Shown one piece after another: positions 24,097-32,711 of a DNA stretch of 64,000 nucleotides (position 1 is the first letter of the stretch; each line of letters starts with the position of its first letter). The notes beneath the pieces were generated by a model. That model was given only the letters and a program-made list of their open reading frames with translations, searched no databases and had not been told where the DNA came from. This DNA comes from Cohnella ginsengisoli (lineage in GTDB: Bacteria; Bacillota; Bacilli; Paenibacillales; Paenibacillaceae). Where the stretch lies: assembly GCF_029525555.1 (NCBI RefSeq), contig NZ_JAPDHZ010000003.1, positions 1,550,001-1,614,000 on the forward strand, given 5' to 3'. Made by a program: the position numbers and the translations under genes.

Positions 24097-24740
24097 ACTC
24101 CCGTCTCCTCTCCGCTTCCCGCAGCCGCCCATAGTCCCGCTCTCAGAATGAGCGCGCGGTACGACGGGTGCAAAAACGAAGACCGCGAATGGCCCGGCAT
24201 GAGATAGGCGACCCTTCCCAACCCGAAGCGGTGCGCCCAGCCGGCCGGCCAGCGCTCGCCCTCGTGCTCGTACTCGAGCAGCGGAGACGACTTCATGAGC
24301 GGATTCATGTCGAAGCGATACGGCTCGTCGTCGATGACGAAAGGCACGAGACCCTCCGTGATCGGATGGGGCTCGCCGCTCGCGGCGACCGGCAGCGGTC
24401 CGTACGGCGGATGCCCTGTGAACCGGGCGCCGATCAGGCTCGCGAGCGCGGGATTCCGCTGCAGCGAGATGCCGTTGTGGATGGCCAGCAGCCCGCCGCC
24501 CTGCGCGACGTACGCGAGCAGCGCAGCCTCCTGCTCCGGCGCGACGGGCGTATCCGAGAACTCCGCATACGATATGAATAATGGATAGCCTGAAAGGTTA
24601 GCCGCGTTAAGCGCCCCATAGTCTTCGACGCAATCGACCGCCATGCTGCCTTCGAAAATGTCCTTGAGTTCGCGGTCCACGCCCTCGAACGGATGGTACT
24701 TCGCATCCCGGTAATTCCCAAGCGCCAACGCGCGGTTCAT
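24093..24740 (-). CDS. ThuA-like domain protein (class I glutamine amidotransferase-like fold)
   Basis: A 215-residue protein of the ThuA family, often found in sugar-modification clusters with Gfo/Idh/MocA dehydrogenases. Seen: YHPFEGVDRELKDIF, YVAQGGGLLAIHNGISLQRN, and the end block RFGLGRVAYLMPGHSRSSFL, which is the canonical ThuA C-terminal motif. The start at 24740 has AAGGAG upstream; a longer in-frame extension lacks one. The family's reaction is not well defined. Confidence 0.85.
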   Translation of the reverse strand: MNRALALGNYRDAKYHPFEGVDRELKDIFEGSMAVDCVEDYGALNAANLSGYPLFISYAEFSDTPVAPEQEAALLAYVAQGGGLLAIHNGISLQRNPALASLIGARFTGHPPYGPLPVAASGEPHPITEGLVPFVIDDEPYRFDMNPLMKSSPLLEYEHEGERWPAGWAHRFGLGRVAYLMPGHSRSSFLHPSYRALILRAGLWAAAGSGEETGV

Positions 24741-24869
24741 GTACTCACTTCTCCTTCCAAAGCTCCGTTCTCGCCTTGACCGGCTCGGTCGCGAGCTTGT
24801 TGACTTTGTTCGCTCGCGCAGTTCCCCGTGCGAGGCGCGGCGGCTGCCCATCTCGCGTTCGCGTCGTCC

Positions 24870-26354
24870 TTAATCCGCATGTGCGGACGCCCCGGAGGCT
24901 TCCAGCCGGATGACCTGCATCGGGAAACGCTTGTCGTACGCTTGCAAGTTAAGCGGCTCTACGCGCGGCGGATCGTCCAACACGAGCCAGTACCCGAACT
25001 CCCCCGTGCTGCTGCAGCTGGGCCAGCTCGGCAGCCCCGGATGGCCCGGATCGCCGGTCAGCGCGAACGCCATCCACGTATCGCGGACGAGACGCGCCAT
25101 ATGCGCATGCTCGGGCAAATAGCCTTCGGCGTCTTCCTCCGCGGCGACGCCGAACAGATAAGGCATCTCCGATGAATGCCCCGGCGGACGGCTGCCTTGA
25201 AAGTCCCAGCGGTAGCACCACACCTGGTGTCCGTTCTCCGCCAGCAGTTGCGCGAGCGCGAGGCTGGCGTTGGCGTAGACATACTGCGTCAGCAGCGCGC
25301 CGTATGCGCGCCGCGCATCCGTCAGCGCGAGCAGCTCGAGGTAACGCTCGTGCACGTACGCCGCATTCGCGCCGAACCTGCTGGTCAGCTGCGCCCGCGC
25401 ATCGGCTTCGTCCGCAGGCGCGTCGTCGCCCTCGGACGCCAGTTCGTCCCTCGCATACCCGATGAGCACGGGCACGCCCCTCGCTCGGCTGGAGGCCAGA
25501 TAGCGCTCCGGCGCCTCGACCATCGTCAGGCCGTCGATCACCGGCCCGAACAAATGCGCCGGCGAGATACGCCGGCTCGCCTCGATCTGCCCTGCGAGCA
25601 GCGTCTCGGCGCTCATGCCGAGCAGCGCCTCCGCCCGCAAACCGCCGTCGCCGATCCCGAGCGCTCCGAGCGTGAGGTCGGCGAGCGCCGCCGCCGTCGC
25701 GCGGTCCCGAACGCACTGCACGCCGCCGCTCTGTACGATCGCCCGGCTGAACAGCCCCTGCGCGGCCGGCGTCGCCATCAGCGCCGCCACGGATTTGCCT
25801 CCGGCGGACTGTCCCATGAGCACGACCTGGTCCGGATCGCCGCCGAACGCGGCAATGTTGTCCCTCACCCAGCGCAGGGCAAGCAGCTGGTCCAGCAGGC
25901 CGCAGTTGCCCGAAGCCGCGTATTCCGCTCCCAACGCATGCGCCAGATGCAGGTAGCCGAAGGCGCCCAGCCGATAGTTAACCGACACCATGACGGCTTC
26001 TTGCCGGCCGACGAGGCGAGGCCCGGACGATTTCGCGTCCGAGTTCGAGCCTTCGAAGTGGCCGCCGCCATGTATAAAAAAGATAACCGGCCGCTTCTTC
26101 CCGTCCGCGGCTGGCGTCCACACGTTCAGATTCAAGCAATCCTCCGAGTAAACGTAGCCGGGCTCCCTTCGCTCCTGCAAGGCCCGGCTGCCATATGCCG
26201 TAGCGTCCCGGACGCCTTCCCACGGCGCCAGGGGCACCGGCGGCTTGAACCGAAGCGAGCCCGTCGGCGGCTCGGCGTACGGAATGCCTTTGAACGCCAG
26301 CATCCCGTCTTCCGCGCCGCCTCTTACCGCTCCGCTTTTCGTTGCTGCGATCAA
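24870..26354 (-). CDS. Carboxylesterase type B
   Basis: A 494-residue alpha/beta hydrolase of the cholinesterase-like class B group. Seen: oxyanion HGGG (95-98), EDCLNLNVW (71-79), nucleophile Ser183 in GQSAGG, a likely acid Glu304 in YARDE, and His393 in PGHSSEMPYLFG. The start is TTG at 26354, supported by a perfect AGGAGG 7 nt upstream. No signal peptide, so it is cytoplasmic. It lies 52 bp after the dehydrogenase gene and about 130 bp before the ThuA-like gene. Confidence 0.92.
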   Translation of the reverse strand: MIAATKSGAVRGGAEDGMLAFKGIPYAEPPTGSLRFKPPVPLAPWEGVRDATAYGSRALQERREPGYVYSEDCLNLNVWTPAADGKKRPVIFFIHGGGHFEGSNSDAKSSGPRLVGRQEAVMVSVNYRLGAFGYLHLAHALGAEYAASGNCGLLDQLLALRWVRDNIAAFGGDPDQVVLMGQSAGGKSVAALMATPAAQGLFSRAIVQSGGVQCVRDRATAAALADLTLGALGIGDGGLRAEALLGMSAETLLAGQIEASRRISPAHLFGPVIDGLTMVEAPERYLASSRARGVPVLIGYARDELASEGDDAPADEADARAQLTSRFGANAAYVHERYLELLALTDARRAYGALLTQYVYANASLALAQLLAENGHQVWCYRWDFQGSRPPGHSSEMPYLFGVAAEEDAEGYLPEHAHMARLVRDTWMAFALTGDPGHPGLPSWPSCSSTGEFGYWLVLDDPPRVEPLNLQAYDKRFPMQVIRLEASGASAHAD

Positions 26355-26406
26355 GGTCTCACCTCCTAAGCCCTACATCGCCTATTTCAGCCGCTATTCA
26401 GCTTCA

Positions 26407-27402
26407 TTATGCCTCGCTCGGATACTTGAGTCCCCACGGCTTGCGAATCCGGTCGAGCGTCTCCATGATGCGCACCGTTTCGTCTACGGTCATGATCGCG
26501 CTCTCCTGGCGGCCCGCGCGCAGGCATTCCATCGCCTCGATCGCCTGGTAAAAGTGGCCGGACGGTTCGAGCTCGTGCTTGAAGGCGACCGTCTCCGCCC
26601 CGTTCGCGTGCAGCGTCGCAGCCTTGGCGAACAGGAAGTTCGGCACCTCGATCCGCCCCTTCGTGCCGTAGATGACCGCCTCGTTCGTCATGGACAGCCG
26701 CACCGACCCGTGCAGAGCGGCCGTACGTCCGCCTTCGTATTCGAACAGCAGCGAGAACTGCTCGTCCACGCCCGTCTCGCCGATGACGACGGAGCTCTCG
26801 ATTCTGGCGGGCTGCTCCCCGCCGTAGATCATCGAAGCGAACGACACCGGATAGATGCCGGCGTCGAGCAGCGTGCCGCCGCCCTTCTCCTTGTTCAGCA
26901 GCCGGCCCTCGGGATTCCAGCCGGCATCGAAGCCGAACTCGGCCTTCACGATGCGCACGTCGCCGATGACGCCGCTGTCCAGCCACTCCCGCACCTTGAC
27001 GACGGCGGGCAGGTACCGCGTCCACATCGCCTCCATGAGGAAAAGGCCCTTCTCGCGCGCCAGATCCGCGATCTCCTTGGCCTCGGCGGCGTTGATCGTG
27101 AACGGCTTCTCGCAGAGCACGGACTTCCCGCCGCGAAGCAGCGTCAGCGCATTCTCCTTGTGGATCGGATGCAGCGTGCCGACGTAGACGATCTCGACGT
27201 CGGGATCGGCCGCCAGTTCCTCGCAGCTGCCGTAGGCGCGCGGAATGCCGAACTTCGCGGCGAACGCCTGCGCCTTTTCAAGCGAGCGTCCCGCGACGGC
27301 GACGAGCTCCGCGCCCGGCGCGTGCGGAAGCTCGGTGGCGAAGTTGTCGGAGATGCCTCCGGGTCCCATGATGCCCCACTTTACGATGCGTTGTTCCGCC
27401 AT
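26407..27402 (-). CDS. Gfo/Idh/MocA family NAD(P)-dependent oxidoreductase
   Basis: A 331-residue dehydrogenase with an N-terminal Rossmann fold (KWGIMGPGGISDNFA) and the catalytic EKP motif in SVLCEKPFTIN. The central sheet begins GGGTLLDAGIYPVSF, where the aspartate and a downstream Tyr stand in for the usual D-x-x-x-H. The pattern is closest to dihydrodiol-dehydrogenase-like members. AGGAG is visible before the ATG. It leads the esterase/ThuA/SDR group. Substrate not predictable. Confidence 0.9.
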   Translation of the reverse strand: MAEQRIVKWGIMGPGGISDNFATELPHAPGAELVAVAGRSLEKAQAFAAKFGIPRAYGSCEELAADPDVEIVYVGTLHPIHKENALTLLRGGKSVLCEKPFTINAAEAKEIADLAREKGLFLMEAMWTRYLPAVVKVREWLDSGVIGDVRIVKAEFGFDAGWNPEGRLLNKEKGGGTLLDAGIYPVSFASMIYGGEQPARIESSVVIGETGVDEQFSLLFEYEGGRTAALHGSVRLSMTNEAVIYGTKGRIEVPNFLFAKAATLHANGAETVAFKHELEPSGHFYQAIEAMECLRAGRQESAIMTVDETVRIMETLDRIRKPWGLKYPSEA

Positions 27403-27538
27403 GATCGAGTCTCCTTTTTCCCATCAGATAACTCTACCTTAACCGATAAAGACGAGAAAGCAAAGCGATTCGGACAAAAAATTAACACGCGTTCACAAAG
27501 CGGCGGCAAAACGGCGGAAAGGAGATCCCGCCGCTTCC

Positions 27539-27751
27539 TTAACGCCGTTGACCATACATGCCGCTTCCTATGCATACCGTTAAACGCAATCGCTTATCGC
27601 GGCCAGACGGACGATGCTGCAGCAAGAGGCGGGGACTGCTGAGGAAGGCGAGGATTAGAGATTCTACGTCCCCAAGTTCATGTCGTTCGCCGGCAAACCT
27701 TACGCGCACCAGGCGCTCCATGCGCTCGGCGAGTTCCTGCAGCTCGGACAT
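27539..27751 (-). CDS. Small hypothetical protein
   Basis: A 70-codon frame with a GGGGGAG site 10 nt before its ATG, 44 bp after the ArsB/NhaD-like permease. The first 40 residues (MSELQELAERMERLVRVRFA, HELGDVESLILAFLSSP) look like a real amphipathic helical protein, whereas the Arg-rich end looks random. A frame error near the end is possible. No family recognised. Confidence 0.35.
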   Translation of the reverse strand: MSELQELAERMERLVRVRFAGERHELGDVESLILAFLSSPRLLLQHRPSGRDKRLRLTVCIGSGMYGQRR

Positions 27752-27794
27752 AGCGCCGAATCTCCCCCCTCACGAACGCGATCGTCAAAGTCCG

Positions 27795-29075
27795 TCACAT
27801 CAAATACCGGACATAAATATACCCGCTGCACAAGACGATCGACAGCAGCATGAGCGGAAATCCGATCTTCATGTAGGCGAGAAAGCGGATCGGATGGCCC
27901 TCTTTTGCCGATAGGCCGGCCGCGATCAAGTTGGCGCTGGCGCCGATCAGCGTGCCGTTGCCGCCGAGGCAGGCGCCGAGCGCGAGACTCCACCAAAGCG
28001 GCTCCAGATCGGTCACGCCCATGCGGCCCATCTCCTGGATGAGCGGGATCATCGTCGCGACGAACGGGATATTGTCCAGGAACGCGGAGGCGATCGCGCT
28101 CAGCCACAGGATCAGCATCGACGAGGCCACGAGATCGCCGCCGGTCCAATCGATCGCGCGCGCGGCCAGCTCGGCGATGACGCCGGTCTCCACGAGACCC
28201 GATACGAGCACGAACAGGCCGATGAAGAAAAAGATCGTCGTCCACTCCACGCGGGTGAACGCCTCCTCCATCTTGCGCTCGCCGGCGAGCAGCAGGAGCA
28301 GAAAAGCGCCCGCCAGCGCCACGGTAGCGGATTCCAGATGCAGGCTTTGGTGGAGGAAGAAGCCCGCGATCGTAAGTCCCAGCACGGTCAGACTCTTCGC
28401 GAGCAGCCTGCGGTCCGTGATGAGATCCGAGGCTTCCATGCGAAGCAGCTCCGCCTTGAGCTCCGGCGTCGTGCGAATTTGCTTGCGGAACAGCCAGATA
28501 TAGAACGGAATATAGACGAGCAGCACGATGCCGGCGATAGGCGCCAGATTCCAGATGAACGACATGAACGTCAGGCTCTTCTCCGCGCTGCCGATCATGA
28601 TGTTCGGCGGATCCCCGATCAGCGTGGCCGTGCCGCCGATGTTCGAAGCCATGAACTGCGCGATGATGAAAGGGACGGGCGGGACGCGCAGCTGTCTCGC
28701 GATGCCGAAGGTAACGGGCGCCATGAGCAGCACGGTCGTCACGTTGTCGAGAAACGCCGAGGCGACCGCCGTCAGGATTGACAGCAGGATCAGTATGCGG
28801 ACGGGCTCTCCCTTCGCCCGCTTGGCCGCCAGGACGGCGATCGCCCGGAACAGTCCCGTATCCGAGACGACGCTGACGATGATCATCATGCCGATCAGCA
28901 GGCCCAACGTGTTGAAGTCGATATGGTGAATCGCCGTTTCCTGATCGACGATGCCGCCCGCGACCATCGCGACGCCTCCGATCATGGCGATGACGGTGCG
29001 GTGGATTTTCTCCGAGACGATCAATGCGTAGATGATCAGGAATATGCCGATCGCATAGTAGGCTTGCTGCTCCAT
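27795..29075 (-). CDS. ArsB/NhaD-family ion transporter (SLC13-like permease)
   Basis: A 426-residue membrane protein with about eleven helices. Typical ArsB/NhaD features are present: DNVTTVLLMAPVT in the first half, mirrored by DNIPFVATMIPLI in the second, NIGGTATLIGDPPNIMIG and the matching GGNGTLIGASANLIAAG. The family includes arsenite efflux and Na+/H+ antiport proteins, and these motifs do not separate the two. No ars genes are near. A terminator of the upstream hydrolase gene lies 30 bp before it, so it has its own promoter. Confidence 0.88.
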   Translation of the reverse strand: MEQQAYYAIGIFLIIYALIVSEKIHRTVIAMIGGVAMVAGGIVDQETAIHHIDFNTLGLLIGMMIIVSVVSDTGLFRAIAVLAAKRAKGEPVRILILLSILTAVASAFLDNVTTVLLMAPVTFGIARQLRVPPVPFIIAQFMASNIGGTATLIGDPPNIMIGSAEKSLTFMSFIWNLAPIAGIVLLVYIPFYIWLFRKQIRTTPELKAELLRMEASDLITDRRLLAKSLTVLGLTIAGFFLHQSLHLESATVALAGAFLLLLLAGERKMEEAFTRVEWTTIFFFIGLFVLVSGLVETGVIAELAARAIDWTGGDLVASSMLILWLSAIASAFLDNIPFVATMIPLIQEMGRMGVTDLEPLWWSLALGACLGGNGTLIGASANLIAAGLSAKEGHPIRFLAYMKIGFPLMLLSIVLCSGYIYVRYLM

Positions 29076-29103
29076 AGAATCCTCCGTTTGCCGGCGGCCA
29101 AGG

Positions 29104-29132
29104 AAAAGAGCCTGCGGCCGGCAGGCTCTTCC
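29104..29132 (-). terminator. Intrinsic terminator of the hydrolase/membrane fusion gene
   Basis: AAGAGCCTGC-CGGCC-GCAGGCTCTT forms a perfect ten-pair stem, followed on the minus strand by TTCC. It lies about 75 bp after that gene's stop. Confidence 0.8.
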
Positions 29133-29208
29133 TTCACCGTTATATTGCTTCTTTACTAACTATATATCGATGCTCCCGTTCGTTCAAGGCCGACCCCGCT
29201 AATCCTGA

Positions 29209-31338
29209 TTACACCAGGTTCCAGAACAGGGCCGTGTTCGCCACCGAGATCATCGTGAACAGGATCGCGTTCAGGAACGCGCCCAGCCACACGTTGTTCG
29301 TCTTCTCGAACAGCTTGCGCGAGTACACGGCCGCCACCGCGAGGCAAGGTACCAGCGCGAACAGCAGAATGCCGTTCAGCGCCTGGCCGGGATACAGCGC
29401 CATGCCCGTGAGGAAGTCCTTGCCGTACTGGCACGCGAGCCACAGCGCCAGGCCGCCCATGTTCAGCACGATCGCCCAGAAGTAACCGCCGCGCTGCCCC
29501 CGCGTATTCGCGTTCAGCGCCATCGTACCGACGAAATAGTAGATCAGGAAGAAAGGCATATACCGCAGCGCCGTCACGAAGTGCTCCATTTGGAACGTAC
29601 GCACGGCCAGCACCCAGAGGCGGAAGTCGGTGCCGAATACGGCCTGCACGGCGAACAGAAGCAGATAGCCGCCCAGCGCGGCCAGCAATGCGACGCACAG
29701 GCTCGCGGCGATCGCCGTCGGGTTCAGGCTGATGCCGTACTGGCTGAACTTCGTGCCCGCATCCCGCTTCACGAAGTAGTGGAACGCAAAGGTGATAAAC
29801 ACCATGATCGCCGCCGACACGAGCGCCCAGTACACGATCTGGTTCGTCGTCGGCTCGTTGAAGAAGGTGCCCAGCGGGAACAGATGCTCCGCGTATTGGA
29901 AAATGAGCCACATGGCGAAAGCGACGACCGCGAGGATAAGCGAACCGATGCGCGTGCGCGCCAGCCATGCGCTTGCGCGCGACTTGCCCCGAGCGAAGCC
30001 GGCGGCGAACGCCAGCACGCCGAGGCCTGCCAGTACGAGGCTGATGATCTTCAGCACGTTCAGCCCGTGCGCGGATTTATCCATGAGCGTCGGGAACAGA
30101 ATCGCGGGGATCAGCGTACTAAATGCAACCGCCAGCCAGTAGACCGTCTTCTGCCTGCCGCCCGCAGGCGCCGAGACGGTAGAGATCGGACCCGTGACCG
30201 CGCCGCGGAGGAACGGCGCCCGCAGCAGCAGCGTGATCAGCGGGACGAACAGCAGGAAAAATCCGACCAGCGCAACTGCGTTGAACGCTTCCTTCAGCCA
30301 CCAGATTTGGTGGCCCGATCCGAGATCCGCATTGGGTTGATTCGGCGATGTTACACCTTTGAACGCATGCTCGTAGAAGGAAATGAGATCCGCGGTCGCC
30401 GCCGGAGAGATGTGGTTCCAAGGATGCGTCTGATTCGGCGTGAAGATGACGCGTTCGCCGGACTGCGAAGGGCGGACGACCTTGTCCTCAAGCTTCAGAT
30501 CGCCGGACGCCACTTGATAGAACTTGCCCGAATCGCCGGCCTGCCCGGACGGCAGACCGAGGAACGCTTCGCCGGAAGCCGTCGAGGCGAAGTTTTTGCT
30601 CGTGACGGTGCCCTTCACTTTTTTCTCCGAAGCGCTCTTCTCCGCATCCGACTTGTTAAAGAAGAACTCGTCGTACTTGCCGGCGATCACGCCGACTGTC
30701 CGGCTGCCGAACGCGGCCTGCATCTGATCCTGCGGCGCGATCGCGGCGGCGTACGAGAAGTCCGCGCCTGCCGGGATGCCTGCGTAGATCATGCGGTACC
30801 CTGTCTTCAGCGCGTTCATCTCGTCCATGTACATCGCGACGAGCGAGGAGAAGCCGCCCATGGAGTGACCGCTGACCGCGATATAGGCGTTGCCCTTCTC
30901 GTCTTTTTTCGTATAAGGCTGCTGGTAGACATACTTCGCCGCGTCGAACTGCGAGTAAATCCAAAAGGTGCCGAACATATCCTTCACCGGGATGTCCGCG
31001 CTCCACCGCGAGTCGCCGTGGTCGTACATGTCGAGCGCCAGGACGATATAGCCGCGTCTGGACATCTCGATCGCCGGCGCGTCCTGCATTTCCTTGGAAT
31101 TTAAGTAGCCGTGCGTCGTGACGATGACCGGACGCGGGTCGTTCGCGCCCGCTCCCTTTGGCATGTACAGGAGCGCGTCCAGCGTGCCGTGATCGCCTTT
31201 GAAGGAGACCTCCTTGACCTTCACGTCGTAAAACGAAGTGTTGAACATGCCCGCCAAAAAGCTGCCCACGATGATGAGCGCGAGCGACAGCGAAAGCATG
31301 CCCAGCGGTTTTTTCAGAAACGAAGTCGACTTGGCCAT
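29209..31338 (-). CDS. Alpha/beta hydrolase fused to a C-terminal polytopic membrane domain
   Basis: A 709-residue protein. An N-terminal helix (about 12-32) anchors an alpha/beta hydrolase at about residues 45-330. Its HGYLN oxyanion region (76-80) is followed by nucleophile Ser159 in SGHSMGG, and a histidine in TPNQTHPWNH is a candidate third catalytic residue. The hydrolase is presumably outside the membrane. The second half has about nine to ten hydrophobic helices with no recognised transporter motif. AAAGGGGAC precedes the ATG. A perfect palindromic cre-like site lies 47 bp upstream, so carbon-source control is likely. Substrate unknown; a membrane-embedded lipid or acyl-chain enzyme is possible. 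Confidence 0.8.
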   Translation of the reverse strand: MAKSTSFLKKPLGMLSLSLALIIVGSFLAGMFNTSFYDVKVKEVSFKGDHGTLDALLYMPKGAGANDPRPVIVTTHGYLNSKEMQDAPAIEMSRRGYIVLALDMYDHGDSRWSADIPVKDMFGTFWIYSQFDAAKYVYQQPYTKKDEKGNAYIAVSGHSMGGFSSLVAMYMDEMNALKTGYRMIYAGIPAGADFSYAAAIAPQDQMQAAFGSRTVGVIAGKYDEFFFNKSDAEKSASEKKVKGTVTSKNFASTASGEAFLGLPSGQAGDSGKFYQVASGDLKLEDKVVRPSQSGERVIFTPNQTHPWNHISPAATADLISFYEHAFKGVTSPNQPNADLGSGHQIWWLKEAFNAVALVGFFLLFVPLITLLLRAPFLRGAVTGPISTVSAPAGGRQKTVYWLAVAFSTLIPAILFPTLMDKSAHGLNVLKIISLVLAGLGVLAFAAGFARGKSRASAWLARTRIGSLILAVVAFAMWLIFQYAEHLFPLGTFFNEPTTNQIVYWALVSAAIMVFITFAFHYFVKRDAGTKFSQYGISLNPTAIAASLCVALLAALGGYLLLFAVQAVFGTDFRLWVLAVRTFQMEHFVTALRYMPFFLIYYFVGTMALNANTRGQRGGYFWAIVLNMGGLALWLACQYGKDFLTGMALYPGQALNGILLFALVPCLAVAAVYSRKLFEKTNNVWLGAFLNAILFTMISVANTALFWNLV

Positions 31339-31384
31339 CGATATCGAAGTCCCCTTTTTTGTCAGATAAAATACGATCCATTAA

Positions 31385-31398
31385 ATGATAGCGCTATC
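31385..31398. promoter_or_regulatory. Palindromic cre-like operator
   Basis: TGATAGCGCTATCA is a perfect 14-bp palindrome and fits the catabolite-responsive element TGWNANCGNTNWCA at every fixed position. It may bind CcpA or another LacI-family repressor. It lies 47 bp before the hydrolase/membrane fusion gene. Confidence 0.6.
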
Positions 31399-31516
31399 AA
31401 AACGAGCGATGCCGCGATTTTGACAGCCACCTCCCTCCACGTCGGGGCGCCGACGCGAATTTACTTATACCTATCGGTTTGTCTCCACGAACATGCCATG
31501 GAGATGCCGGCATAAG

Positions 31517-31570
31517 AAAAAACACCGCAACTTCCGGCTGCGCATCAAGCGCGGCCGATCGTCGTGGTGT
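31517..31570 (-). terminator. Intrinsic terminator after the AraC regulator gene
   Basis: Outer arms ACACC/GGTGT and inner CGGCCGCGC/GCGCAGCCG form a bulged hairpin. On the minus strand it ends in TTTTTT (31522-31517). It lies about 120 bp after the regulator's stop. Confidence 0.7.
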
Positions 31571-31689
31571 CTCCTGTTCTCCTACCGGACATTAACTTTG
31601 CGTTCATCATAGCACAATTCCGCCCGACCTCACTAGTCTTTTTTTCAGAGGCTCGTCCCGCCGCGGCATCCCCGTTTAAGACGCACAAT

Positions 31690-32566
31690 CTACGCGTAAC
31701 CCGCATGCAGCCTGCGGTAGGCGGCGGGCGACATGCCGGCTTCCTTGCGGAACAGGCGGCCGAAATAGTTCGGGTCAGCGATCCCGACGGACTCCGCGAT
31801 CTGCTTGACGGACAGCTCGGGCGAATGCTCCAGCAGCCTGCGCGCCTTTTCCACTCGGACATGCCGCACGTACTCGACCGGACTCATGCCGGTATGCCGC
31901 TTCATGCAGCGGGCGATGTAGTCCGGGTGAAAATGAAATTCCCGCTCGAGCGCCTCGATCTCGAACGGCTCGAAGGCGGCGCGGCGCAAATAATCCGCCA
32001 CCTCCCCCCGCCAGCCGGCTCGAACGGGTCTCGGCCGCCGAGCCCCGGACGAACTGCTGCATGACGGACAGCAGCTGCACGAACGCGGCCTGCATGCGCC
32101 ATACCGCATCGACCGTCAGCCGGTCGTGCAGCTTGACCAGCCGCTCCAGCGCCGCCCACGCTTCGTCCATCCGGAACGCCCCGAACTTCGGAATGTAGAC
32201 GGGCTGCATGCCCGGCTGGAGGTCCTTGTCGGTGCCTTTGCGCAGCACGAGCGACCATGGAATGTCGTCAGAGTCGACCACGCGATGTTCGGAATCGTGC
32301 TTAACGTGAAACCAATAAAGCTCCGTCTCGGCTTCGCAGGGCCGATACCCCTCATGCACCTTCCCCGGCTCCAGCACGAGTAAATGATGGGGACCGATCG
32401 CGTATTCCACGCCGTCTTCCGCCATGTACAGGCATCCCGACTTCACGAACACGATGTCGTAAAGGTTGAAGGAACGCCGGAAATGCTGCATGCCCGGACG
32501 CCATGTTCCGTGCCCCGCCGTCACCAACTGCGGCATCGGCGGCATTTGCCACTGAATGCATTCCAC
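31690..32566 (-). CDS. AraC-family transcriptional regulator, frame broken at a C6 run
   Basis: Removing one base from 32004-32009 gives a 291-residue regulator. The N-terminal cupin part (about 1-110) has YDIVFVKSGCLYMAEDGVEY and HHLLVLEPGKVHEG. The C-terminal double HTH (about 190-290) has FHPDYIARCMKRHTGMSPVE and ADPNYFGRLFRKEAGMSPAA. GTG at 32566 is preferred, with GGGAGG 7 nt upstream; two ATG codons about 35 nt further up lack an RBS. It is divergent from the GHL6-type hydrolase gene and probably controls it in response to a sugar. Confidence 0.88.
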
Positions 32567-32711
32567 TTGCGTCCCTCCCGCTCCCGTCGTTTTATCCATC
32601 ATAAACGCTGAAGTCGGTTTTGTGCTAGAGGTTGTCGGTTCGATGCCTATCCGCAGATGCCTGCCCGCCTTACACTGAGGGCATATCAAGTATCCCAAGG
32701 GGGGCTGTCCC

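Noticed and set aside
26245..27642. A 465-codon plus-strand frame opposite the esterase and dehydrogenase genes
   Set aside because: The composition is that of a GC-rich antisense shadow, and the minus strand encodes two clear enzymes.
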